A stretch of 39,207 nt of DNA from Paludibacter sp. (GTDB lineage Bacteria; Bacteroidota; Bacteroidia; Bacteroidales; Paludibacteraceae), in NCBI GenBank assembly GCA_028703105.1, contig JAQVNN010000014.1:1-39207 (forward strand), in the 5' to 3' direction. The notes below the pieces were generated by a model. The model searched no databases. It had not been told where the DNA came from and was given only the letters and a program-made list of their open reading frames with translations. Both the position numbers and the translations under genes were made by a program. This document shows positions 17,824-26,803 of this stretch, piece by piece (the stretch's first letter is position 1; every line of letters begins with the position of its first letter).

Positions 17824-19047
17824 TTAATGTTGTACGCTTTCCAACCAATTCAGCATAGATTGTAAAAAACTTCTAGAGTATTTGTTTAATGTGTATGTTC
17901 GACCTTTTTCTTCAAACGAAACTTTCTCTAGCGGTTCATAAAATTCATGATCCACATTGGGAATAACGACAATTGAAAAATTTGTTTTTTTGTAAGTATT
18001 GACGATTCTTTTTGAATTTTCAATACTTCCTTTCATGTCAATATTTACATCTTTCTCTGCAAACAGCATTAGAGTAGGACAACAAATTTTAGGGTAGTAA
18101 TCTTCAGGATTCCATTTCAAGTAATCTATATCCAAAGGGGAATACATGGTAATATTTATAAGGATATATATAAATTGATTTATATACATCGGATCCTTGG
18201 AAGGCATAAATGGTGTAAATATTTTTGTTTTTATCGTATCTGTTTTGAAAGCTGATTTTAGTGTATTTTGAGCAAGTATGTGTATAGTGTCTATTTTCTC
18301 ATTATTTTGCAAAACACTTTTATTTATATTTTTCATGCAATCCCAAACACATTCTATGAAAATTTGATCAAATTTGCTTTGATCTGTATTCGTATAAATA
18401 CTATCATTATAAATGAAATGATCTTTGGGAAAAAAACGCTCAAATTCACGGAAAAATAACATATAAAAATCTTTGACTGATTCTTTCATATTTGTATCCC
18501 ACTTAAAATACAAATCTTCAGCTCCTATTGTAGATGGCGTAGACATCAGCATAGCAAAATCAACCAAATTTTTTCGAGAAGCAAGTTTCGCTGCAGCTAT
18601 GCCTGTTGCACTAAAGCCCCAAACACCTATCGGTGTGCTTGTAAAACGAGAGTCTGACTTCAGGAATTTAATCAATGCTTCTCCGTCATCAGCAAGCGTT
18701 TTATACGTTTGGTCTTTTATTTTCGGTAAATTCTCTTTTGTCTGTTTATATCTTGGAGAAATCAAGGCAACGCCATATCCGTTTGATATTAATGGCAAAA
18801 TGCTTTGAAATCTAATAGAGTCGGATAATGATTTAAAGTCAGGATGTCGGTAATTTACATGAGTCGTATATAGTTGAATAATAATACTCTTCACTTTTCC
18901 ATTGGGCAAATACAATGTACCTTCAATTGGGATTGAGTCATGGCTATGATAAACAAAACGTTCAATCTGTATAGTATTGCCATTAGAAGCAAAACAAACA
19001 ATAAAGTTAAAAAATAAAACAATTAAGATTATACGAATATTAAGCAT
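17824..19047 (-). CDS. Secreted alpha/beta-hydrolase (serine hydrolase)
   Basis: Signal peptide; IPIEGTLYLPNG; nucleophile elbow GVWGFSATGIAAAKLASR; CPTLMLFAEKDVNI; terminal VDHEFYEP. Confidence 0.8.
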   Translation of the reverse strand: MLNIRIILIVLFFNFIVCFASNGNTIQIERFVYHSHDSIPIEGTLYLPNGKVKSIIIQLYTTHVNYRHPDFKSLSDSIRFQSILPLISNGYGVALISPRYKQTKENLPKIKDQTYKTLADDGEALIKFLKSDSRFTSTPIGVWGFSATGIAAAKLASRKNLVDFAMLMSTPSTIGAEDLYFKWDTNMKESVKDFYMLFFREFERFFPKDHFIYNDSIYTNTDQSKFDQIFIECVWDCMKNINKSVLQNNEKIDTIHILAQNTLKSAFKTDTIKTKIFTPFMPSKDPMYINQFIYILINITMYSPLDIDYLKWNPEDYYPKICCPTLMLFAEKDVNIDMKGSIENSKRIVNTYKKTNFSIVVIPNVDHEFYEPLEKVSFEEKGRTYTLNKYSRSFLQSMLNWLESVQH

Positions 19048-19107
19048 AGTATTTTATTTATTGGACGTTTAATAAGCTGCTGAATTCAAATAGTAAAAGA
19101 TAAAAAA

Positions 19108-19152
19108 TTACAATACAAGTAAAACTATCTCATAGTTTTACTTGTATTGTAA
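19108..19152 (-). terminator. Strong intrinsic terminator directly downstream of GG-leader cargo 1
   Basis: Perfect 20-bp stem ttacaatacaagtaaaacta / tagttttacttgtattgtaa with 5-nt loop, followed on the minus strand by TTTTTT, 5 nt after the stop codon. Confidence 0.88.
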
Positions 19153-19157
19153 CGAAA

Positions 19158-19688
19158 TTATAATCCTTCTGCCTTATAATCACTATTTGGATAATACTGA
19201 TTCATATACTCTTGTCCTCGTTCACTTGCATTTTTCTCTGAATAGACCGAATAATAGTCTCCTCCTACTATTTCGTAAAGATTTCCAAGACCACTACCAA
19301 CTCCTGCATACACTAAGTAAGCTGCACCACCCATACTTTCCTGTTGTAGAAAATGTCCATATTCATGAATCATTGTGCCAATGTCAAAATCTGTTTCTGG
19401 ATTTGGTCCCACTTCTACTATACCGTTGAATTGATAAGCACATCCACCCAAATCTCCATTGGAACAAGTAACCCCATCAAATATAATAAGGGCACCTCCA
19501 TTGTCGGGCTGGAATACAGTTAGTTTCCCCAAGTCGTCATTCTCATAATCATAACTAATCAGATATCCTCCATTAATTCTTATGGAAGACGCTTGAGTTC
19601 CCCCAATAAATTCACTTTGACCATTTTCGTCAATAACAGGCATAACTAATGCCAATTCATCTAAGTTTTTTCTTGTTAATTTTTTCAT
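19158..19688 (-). CDS. Double-glycine-leader secreted protein with HEYGH zincin-like motif (cargo 1, 176 aa; ~146 aa after GG)
   Basis: Leader MKKLTRKNLDELALVMPVIDENGQSEFIGG; core has TMIHEYGHFLQQE and downstream YSEKNASERGQEY (candidate third Zn ligand). Confidence 0.8.
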   Translation of the reverse strand: MKKLTRKNLDELALVMPVIDENGQSEFIGGTQASSIRINGGYLISYDYENDDLGKLTVFQPDNGGALIIFDGVTCSNGDLGGCAYQFNGIVEVGPNPETDFDIGTMIHEYGHFLQQESMGGAAYLVYAGVGSGLGNLYEIVGGDYYSVYSEKNASERGQEYMNQYYPNSDYKAEGL

Positions 19689-19707
19689 TTTTTTGTTATT
19701 TAAATAA

Positions 19708-20541
19708 TTAATAGCCTATTATGGCTTTGTTTTTCAAAAAGAATGTATAGTAAAACATTAAGACATCTTCATCAGACAAAGTACTAATGTCTTTTATCCT
19801 ATAAAAAAGAGAATGCAACTCCGAAAGTTCTTCTTTGATAACGCTCCGCTTAATAAGGTTATACAGTATCTCTTTTTTTATTTTTAATGAAGACTCTTTT
19901 TGTTCTTTCTGTTTAGTGGCTCGTACTTGATCTTTGGAAATTCTATAATATAATAACGGTTCAGAATCAATGAAAAATTGCCCACCCGCTATAGAGATAT
20001 CGACCCAAAGTTTGTAATCTTCTGTCCAAGCATAATTGCTGTACATAATTTGATTCTCCTTTAGAAAGGAGTGGCGCATCATTACTGTTGGATGATAAAT
20101 AAAATTATTTTTTAATAAATGTAAAAGAGGAGTGTCGATTATTCCAAAACCATTTTTCATTAATCCACTATTTATGTTTTCTCCAAAAGTTTTCATCCAT
20201 GAACTGCAAACGGTTATATTAGTGTCTTCTTCCATTATTGCATATTGTATTTTTAAACGGTCTATATGCATAATATCGTCTGCGTCCATCCGTGCAACAT
20301 ATTTTCCTAAGGCTCTATTTAATCCTATGTTAAGCGATTTTACAAAATTATGTTCGTTCGTAATAACCTTTATACGTTCATCTTTATAGGATTGAATGAT
20401 TGATAATGTTTGGTCTGTAGAACCATCATCTATAATTATAAATTCAAAATCTCCAAAAGATTGTTTTAATGTGCTTTCTATCGTTTCTGAGACATATTTT
20501 TCTGCATTATATACTGGCATCACTATTGATATTCTATTCAT
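19708..20541 (-). CDS. GT2 family glycosyltransferase
   Basis: ISIVMPVYNAEKYVSETIESTLKQSFGDFEFIIIDDGSTDQT...ARMDADDIMHIDRLKIQ...TEDYKLWVDI; paralogue of 14799..15647. Confidence 0.92.
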   Translation of the reverse strand: MNRISIVMPVYNAEKYVSETIESTLKQSFGDFEFIIIDDGSTDQTLSIIQSYKDERIKVITNEHNFVKSLNIGLNRALGKYVARMDADDIMHIDRLKIQYAIMEEDTNITVCSSWMKTFGENINSGLMKNGFGIIDTPLLHLLKNNFIYHPTVMMRHSFLKENQIMYSNYAWTEDYKLWVDISIAGGQFFIDSEPLLYYRISKDQVRATKQKEQKESSLKIKKEILYNLIKRSVIKEELSELHSLFYRIKDISTLSDEDVLMFYYTFFLKNKAIIGY

Positions 20542-20546
20542 ATAAC

Positions 20547-21779
20547 TTACTCTTTATTGATTAATTTTTCATATACGGTTATAGTTTTTTCTATCATTAG
20601 AGGTAAAGTGAATTCTTGTTCATATAAATTTCTAATATTTGTGCTTAAACGAGAGCATAATCTTTTATTTTCAATTAAAGAAATTATCTTATTGGCCATT
20701 GTATCTATATCAATAGTCAATCCTTTGATTTTTGAAAATATTGCAGGTACTTTTAGAACATTTTTATCATTTGTGAAAATTTCATCTAATCCATCAATAG
20801 CTGTACAAATAACAGGAAGTCCAAACATTGCCATTTCAATGGCAACATAACTAGCTTGCTCCTTTAAAGAGGGTAATATGCCTATATTAACAGATGAGTA
20901 CAATCTTTTCAGCGTGTCAAAATCTATATTATCTAAAATATCAACATTTAAATCGTGATACTTCTCGCGTATGAATAACTTTGTAGTATCCTCACACACG
21001 CCAGCAATAATGAATTTAAAATCATATCCCTCCTTTCTTACAATACTTAAAGCCTCCAATGCAAAAAAGATTCCTTTTCCTTCGCAGACTCTACCAGCAA
21101 ATAGTATTTCAACATTATCAGAGTTGTGAAAAATTTTTTCTTGATTAACAGCAGAATCTTCAATACCATTTGTTATTATTTCTATTTTTGTAGAAGGTAT
21201 GCCGGTTAAACGATGGACAAAGTTTCTTCCGTATGACGTAACACAAATTATTTTGTCGGCTTTTTCATAAAAATCTTTTTCCAACTTATTGATAAAAAAG
21301 ATATTGGTCTCGAGTGTGTTACTATGATAATGAGCATATAATTTATTGAAATAAGACTTATTGTGTTCGTAGTGTTCTTTCCACGGAATAAAATGAACGT
21401 GAGATATTATTTTGCCCTTTAATCTTTCTTTTAATTTTAAAGCTAATAAAATTAAATTGAAAGAACTAACGTGATAAATCATATCTTCTTTTAAATAAGG
21501 CAATAATAAACGACTAGCAACTTCAAAATACTTGTCCATCCAATACGTTTCATTCAAAAAGTTTGAATATCTTTGAGGCAAGGGTATTGTCAATTTCCTA
21601 TAACTGCTATATTCTTTATATTTTGAAAAAAGAATTTTATCATTATATACAAAATCAACAAGAAGTATGTTTATCTCTTTTCTATACACGTGTAATCCTT
21701 CAATTAATACTGAAAGATAACGATCAACGCCAGTTGTTGAACCTCGGCTTGAAATATTTAGAAAACACAATTCTATCAT
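20547..21779 (-). CDS. GT4 family glycosyltransferase
   Basis: SRGSTTGVDRYLSVLIEGL...VEILFAGRVCEGKGIFFALEAL...SLKEQASYVAIEMAMFGLPVICTAIDGLDEI. Confidence 0.9.
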   Translation of the reverse strand: MIELCFLNISSRGSTTGVDRYLSVLIEGLHVYRKEINILLVDFVYNDKILFSKYKEYSSYRKLTIPLPQRYSNFLNETYWMDKYFEVASRLLLPYLKEDMIYHVSSFNLILLALKLKERLKGKIISHVHFIPWKEHYEHNKSYFNKLYAHYHSNTLETNIFFINKLEKDFYEKADKIICVTSYGRNFVHRLTGIPSTKIEIITNGIEDSAVNQEKIFHNSDNVEILFAGRVCEGKGIFFALEALSIVRKEGYDFKFIIAGVCEDTTKLFIREKYHDLNVDILDNIDFDTLKRLYSSVNIGILPSLKEQASYVAIEMAMFGLPVICTAIDGLDEIFTNDKNVLKVPAIFSKIKGLTIDIDTMANKIISLIENKRLCSRLSTNIRNLYEQEFTLPLMIEKTITVYEKLINKE

Positions 21780-22801
21780 AAATCCAATAAATAATAGTTT
21801 GAGTTTTTATATTCAGCGAATTTACTGGTAAAAATACTATAAAGTAAAAAACGTAATACTCCTGATTTATAACCTGCAATAAAACTCATTGGATGAATAC
21901 TTTTTAGTATTTTTTGTTCGATTGTTTCATCCTCGGTCTCCTCGATAAATTTTCTTTCTAAATAATTAATTTCTTGCATATAAAATCTCTTATATTGTCG
22001 CATTAAATAAAGTTGTCTTACTATTTGAGGAAGTGTAAATGTTTCATAACTAATGTTTTTTATTGATCTTCTCTTATTTTCTTCTCCTGCAAATACTATC
22101 TTTTTATTATCAACCCCTTCTCCTATTTTACTCAAATAATGCCCAATGTGAAAATTGCTGATAAATTTATTTTCTATGAATAGATCTGAATACAGTTGTA
22201 ATAATTCTATATTTGGCGTTAAGTGATAACAATTGACTATTTTAAGATATTGTTCTAATAAGTTAAGAATTTCAAGTTTTGGGATAACAAACTCCCCATG
22301 TTGAATTTTTTTTATATTGTCGAATAAATACAAGCTTGATTTTTCAGATAACCAATTTATATTTTGAATACTACTCTCATTATACGCATCATGCTCAGTT
22401 AATAGATTAAGATAATTGATACTTGTTAAAAAAGAGAATGAACGGTAGGAGTTTCTTTTATTATTTATTTTTCTTAATTCATTTTCTATCTTAAAGTGAT
22501 TGGAGCTAAATAATTCATTGAATTCAGCGTCTAAAAATTCATTTTTTATCAGATAAAGTAAAACATATCCTATTCCGGATAAGCCATTTTCAAAACTAAT
22601 ATCATCCGTTTTACTAATTAATGCTTCTTGCAATAAGTCAAAAGCTTGCTCTTCAATATATTCATCTTGCAAAAAACGTGCTGCCTCAAATAGAGCCAAA
22701 GACATTCCTGCTTTCCCGTTGTAAAGTCCCGAAGAGTTTACAGAACAAGCGTTGAGAAGAATGCAGTCAACAAGTTTTCGTATGGTTATTTCGTTAATCA
22801 T
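21776..22801 (-). CDS. LanC-like protein (no evident Zn ligands), copy 1
   Basis: MINEITIRKLVDCILLNACSVNSSGLYNGKAGMSLALFEAARFLQ...ISFENGLSGIGYVLLYLIKNEF; N-terminus near-identical to copy 2; true start at 22801 just after the TolC stop. Confidence 0.65.
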   Translation of the reverse strand: MINEITIRKLVDCILLNACSVNSSGLYNGKAGMSLALFEAARFLQDEYIEEQAFDLLQEALISKTDDISFENGLSGIGYVLLYLIKNEFLDAEFNELFSSNHFKIENELRKINNKRNSYRSFSFLTSINYLNLLTEHDAYNESSIQNINWLSEKSSLYLFDNIKKIQHGEFVIPKLEILNLLEQYLKIVNCYHLTPNIELLQLYSDLFIENKFISNFHIGHYLSKIGEGVDNKKIVFAGEENKRRSIKNISYETFTLPQIVRQLYLMRQYKRFYMQEINYLERKFIEETEDETIEQKILKSIHPMSFIAGYKSGVLRFLLYSIFTSKFAEYKNSNYYLLDL

Positions 22802-22805
22802 TTTT

Positions 22806-24275
22806 TTACACCAATACTTCTTCCAATTCCACATTTTGTTTAAAATCATACAACGCCATACTTCTCAGTATAAAGTAACTATTATACGTATCTCTGATAG
22901 CCGAGTAGTAGCGTTGCATAGCGTTGTTTTGCTCGCTTTGGGCTGTTGTGAGTTCATACACGGAAACTTTGCCCAGCGAGAATTTCTGTATCAACATTTC
23001 GTATTGTTCTTGCGACAATTTATAGGCTTTTTCTGTCGTTAACCAAAGCTTTACCGAATGGTTGTAATTGTTTATGTTTTCTTTTACTTCATTTTTAAAT
23101 TCACGCATTTGCCGTTCTCGTGCTATTTTGCTTGCTTCGTAATTGTTTTCGGCTATTTGGATGCGGTTTTTATTAACGCCCCACTGAAAAACGGGAATTT
23201 GAAAACCAATGATAACCGACTGACGGGTATTGCCATTGCGGTAAGCGCCAGCAAAGGTCTCCGCATATTGATTTACACCGTAGTTTAAGCTGATGTTGCC
23301 GTTAAAACGATTGCTTAATTTAACCGAAAACAAATTGCGTTCAGCCTCTAAAGTATGTATTTCCTGTTGTTTCGAGAACGGATTGTTTCGTTCTACATAG
23401 AACATTGCCATACTTGTTTCTATGGCAAATGGAATATCAAATTCGGGGATTTCTACTTCAATTTCTTCTATCCCGAGAAATACAGCAAGCCGTTCTTGTG
23501 CTTCTATGTAGTTTTTGCGGGCATTTTCAAAAGCATACCGGGCGTTTAAAGATTGCAGTTCAATCTGTTTGAAATCATATTCAGTAATGTGACCATTATT
23601 TAGTTTGATGTGGGCAAGTTGCAGAAGGGTATCGGTATTCAGCGTGGTTTGTTGTGCCAAATCTTGTTCCATTTTGCCGAGAAGTGCCGTCATATAAAGC
23701 CCCAAGGCTTGTTGTTGAATTTGGGATAGTTTTGTGCAATATTCTTTTATGGCTGCTTTGTTTTTGGCATATTCAATCTCTTTTTCGAGACGATACTGTT
23801 TCCCTCCTCCCCATAGCTGTTGAGAGTAGCCGATAGAGAAAGGGGTTGTGCTGAAACTATTAAGCTTGCGGGAAAATTCGTTTAGGTAGTTGACATTACT
23901 TCCGATGTTTAATTCGCCTCCCGTAATTCCTATTTTTTGACGAACGGATACCCCTGCACTGCTGTTGTTGGAGTAATCTTCTACATAAGAATAACTTCCG
24001 TCAGAAGGCTGTTGCAGCAAACGTAAGGAACGATTGAAATTAACGGGATTAAAATTTAGCCAAACCGCGGGCAGAAAACTTTTCTTGTAATTTTCAAATT
24101 GGAGTATTTCATTTTGGTGATTGAGTTTTTCAATTTGTGCAGCAGAGGATTTTAAAGACAATTGGTCTATAACTTCACCCAGTGTTACTTCCTTTGATGT
24201 GTTCTGACCATATATCTTAATACAAGCAAAGAGAGTTATTAATATGCTGACGAATATGTGTGTTAATAGTTTCAA
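22806..24275 (-). CDS. TolC-like outer membrane efflux protein
   Basis: Signal peptide; coiled-coil repeats; GITGGELNIGSNVNYLNEFSRKLNSFSTTPFSIGYSQQLWGGGKQYRLEKEIEYAKNKAA; RQSVIIGFQIPVFQWGVNKNRIQIAENNYEASK. Confidence 0.92.
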   Translation of the reverse strand: MKLLTHIFVSILITLFACIKIYGQNTSKEVTLGEVIDQLSLKSSAAQIEKLNHQNEILQFENYKKSFLPAVWLNFNPVNFNRSLRLLQQPSDGSYSYVEDYSNNSSAGVSVRQKIGITGGELNIGSNVNYLNEFSRKLNSFSTTPFSIGYSQQLWGGGKQYRLEKEIEYAKNKAAIKEYCTKLSQIQQQALGLYMTALLGKMEQDLAQQTTLNTDTLLQLAHIKLNNGHITEYDFKQIELQSLNARYAFENARKNYIEAQERLAVFLGIEEIEVEIPEFDIPFAIETSMAMFYVERNNPFSKQQEIHTLEAERNLFSVKLSNRFNGNISLNYGVNQYAETFAGAYRNGNTRQSVIIGFQIPVFQWGVNKNRIQIAENNYEASKIARERQMREFKNEVKENINNYNHSVKLWLTTEKAYKLSQEQYEMLIQKFSLGKVSVYELTTAQSEQNNAMQRYYSAIRDTYNSYFILRSMALYDFKQNVELEEVLV

Positions 24276-24602
24276 AACTTTAGTATTGTTTGTTTCGTTT
24301 TATGTTTTCTTGTGTTTTCCAATTCAAACATCAACCTTTGTCCAAGAAGGATAGGCGTTCTTCTACGAGATAAAAACCGATGCAACTCAACGTAACTATC
24401 ACATTTGCAAAACGTAACCCTTTCCCTGCAACGGCTACTTTTTCAGAAAAAAGTAGTGCTGTCTCATCTTGGGGTTTTGCGAATATTTCTGCTCATATAG
24501 GTGTAGCCTATTTGGTATTCTTTATCAATAATTTAACTTTCGCAAGTGGGCTGAAGGAACTTGCTTCTCTTGGTACTCACCAAACGTTGATGCTTAGTTT
24601 AT

Positions 24603-24965
24603 CTAACATTGTTGTTTGATTTTTATAATCACAGGCTTTTTCTTAAAAGTTGGATTTACGGTAATGATAGCTTCCCTCTCACTTGCTGTGGTATTTTTCG
24701 GGACAGTGATGATTACTTCACCATCACCGGACCCATATTTTTGAGATGATTTACACCAATCGACGGAAGATTCAATCCACCAACCCAAGTTCCCTGCAGA
24801 GATAATGAGTTTGATAGTTCCGCCATCAACTCCTAATGATTGCTCAGTATTTGGAGATACGGAAAAATCAGATGGAACAGGGTAGTATGCGCTATCGTTG
24901 TTGTCGCACGAAAGAGCAATAATACCAATCATTATGCATAATGAAAAATAAATTACGTTTTTCAT
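24603..24965 (-). CDS. BACON-domain lipoprotein
   Basis: Lipobox IALSCDNN; GGTIKLIISAGNLGWWIESSVDWCKSSQKYGSGDGEVIITVPKNTTASEREAIITV is BACON-like. Confidence 0.85.
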   Translation of the reverse strand: MKNVIYFSLCIMIGIIALSCDNNDSAYYPVPSDFSVSPNTEQSLGVDGGTIKLIISAGNLGWWIESSVDWCKSSQKYGSGDGEVIITVPKNTTASEREAIITVNPTFKKKPVIIKIKQQC

Positions 24966-25001
24966 AACTAAATTTTGTTTTGTAATTAAGTTAACAATAT
25001 C

Positions 25002-26798
25002 TTATTTTTGCCATCCTGGATTTTGTTGCCATAGATTATCAGTAAGAGTCAGCATGCGCTCTTGTATCGGCAACAGGTAATCGCGGCCAACTTTAAAACC
25101 GAATCCATTAGGAAGCACTGTTTTATAAGGGTCAATATATCCCTGATCATTTATTTGAATGTTTGAGCCTATCTTCAATACTCCGTTATAATATCCACCA
25201 GGAGCATTTTGCTCTTGCAGTGTACTTCCTGTGTAAAGTGCGCCAAGTGGACGTTTCCCAACAATAAGTTCATCAGCTGCCGCCCAACGCATAATATCGT
25301 CGAAACGGAAGCCTTCACAAGCCAACTCTACTCTGCGCTCGCGCCGAACCACCTGAATATATTTATTCAGGTTATAAAATGGATATGCCGGATCGTTATT
25401 ATATTCACGATCGAAGTCAACGCCGGGCATTCCCACGCGATCGCGCAATGGCTTTAGAGCAGCTTTGATGAGTTCCTGATTTCCTGCCCCGTCAAGTTCA
25501 GCTAATGCTTCAGCATAAGTTAAAAGCGCCTCTGCATAGCGATATTGAATTGCAGGCACCTGCGCTTTAAATTCACCCGTAACTGAAGCAGCATAAGTGG
25601 TATTATATTCATTAAATTTAAGTAACGAATATCCGGTTGTGTTTTGGTGGTATGTAGTGACATGTAATGGAGGAAAAGAGTACTTTAATCCATCGGGTTT
25701 TAGTTGAGTTCCAGACCAACAAACAGTTTGAGACAAACGAGGATCACGCAAATCGGGAGAAAGCTCTTTTCCATAAATTTTTTGTGCGTCGGAACGTTCT
25801 ACTCCGGTGAAAATTTTTCCATCAACACTCAAATAATCGTCTATCAACGATTGAGAAATGCCAGTTTGTCCCCCGCCTTCGTTTATATAACGTGTGACAC
25901 TATGCCCTATATTTTCAGCAGCATTATATTTTTTCCACCACAGAATTTCTTTGTTCGATGTCAAATCCAGATTAATGAACATATTTTGATATGGTTTTTC
26001 TCCCGATGAATGAATGTTCCATACACCACGGTCAATGACAGCTTTAGCGGCATCCCTTGCTTGTTCAAAATAACTTTTAATTTTGATGTCTGTAACTTCT
26101 TTGCTGTAAAACGGGTCAATTTTTGCTTTGTGGTATTTCTGCCATGTAGCTTCAAATAAAGCCACTTCAGATTTAAAGATTCTGGCTACATCACGATGAA
26201 CGCGCATGCTAACATTACTGTTTACCTCTTTTAAAAATGAAATAGCCAAATCCAGATCATTCAAGATATGATCTATTATTACTAAACGTGATTCGCGTGG
26301 CTGACTTGCTTCATTCATATTCAATTCTTTACTCACCCAGGCTACATCTCCATAATTTTTTACCAGTTGAAAATAGTACCAAGCCCTGAAATAATAAGCT
26401 TCACCTATAAGATGTTTTTTTTCAGGTCCTTCTTCTTTATTATTATCAACATTAGCAAGAAAGAAATTGAGATTCCGGATGTAGTTGTATTGCGACAAAG
26501 TAGAAGCATCACTTAAGGTAGTCAATCCTGATAATCGAACATTAGGCGAGGCGTTCACCATATTATCGCTACGTTGATCTCCAAAGGCAATCCCAACGGC
26601 GCTTGCCAGTCCTCCAGGTTGTGTCTTTACGGCACTTTCATAAAACTGGTTAAGGTATTTTTCCATTTCTGAATTGCTACTAAGGGCATTTGTTGAGGAA
26701 AGTTCTCCTTCAGGGAATTTATCTAAATCAAAACATCCTGTTAGAATCAATGCTATCGTGACATACAGGAGAGATGTTATATATTGAATTTTTTTCAT
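25002..26798 (-). CDS. SusD/RagB-family nutrient-binding lipoprotein
   Basis: Lipobox LILTGCFDLDKFPEGELSS; IGEAYYFRAWYYFQLVKNYGDV; RRERRVELACEGFRFDDIMRW; C-terminal LLPIQERMLTLTDNLWQQNPGW. Confidence 0.95.
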   Translation of the reverse strand: MKKIQYITSLLYVTIALILTGCFDLDKFPEGELSSTNALSSNSEMEKYLNQFYESAVKTQPGGLASAVGIAFGDQRSDNMVNASPNVRLSGLTTLSDASTLSQYNYIRNLNFFLANVDNNKEEGPEKKHLIGEAYYFRAWYYFQLVKNYGDVAWVSKELNMNEASQPRESRLVIIDHILNDLDLAISFLKEVNSNVSMRVHRDVARIFKSEVALFEATWQKYHKAKIDPFYSKEVTDIKIKSYFEQARDAAKAVIDRGVWNIHSSGEKPYQNMFINLDLTSNKEILWWKKYNAAENIGHSVTRYINEGGGQTGISQSLIDDYLSVDGKIFTGVERSDAQKIYGKELSPDLRDPRLSQTVCWSGTQLKPDGLKYSFPPLHVTTYHQNTTGYSLLKFNEYNTTYAASVTGEFKAQVPAIQYRYAEALLTYAEALAELDGAGNQELIKAALKPLRDRVGMPGVDFDREYNNDPAYPFYNLNKYIQVVRRERRVELACEGFRFDDIMRWAAADELIVGKRPLGALYTGSTLQEQNAPGGYYNGVLKIGSNIQINDQGYIDPYKTVLPNGFGFKVGRDYLLPIQERMLTLTDNLWQQNPGWQK

Positions 26799-26803
26799 GT
26801 TAG

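Noticed and set aside
15661-22801. Calling the island a lanthipeptide biosynthetic cluster because of the LanC-like genes
   Set aside because: No LanB/LanM/LanKC dehydratase, no Zn-ligand motifs in the LanC-like proteins, and cargo 2 has no cysteine.
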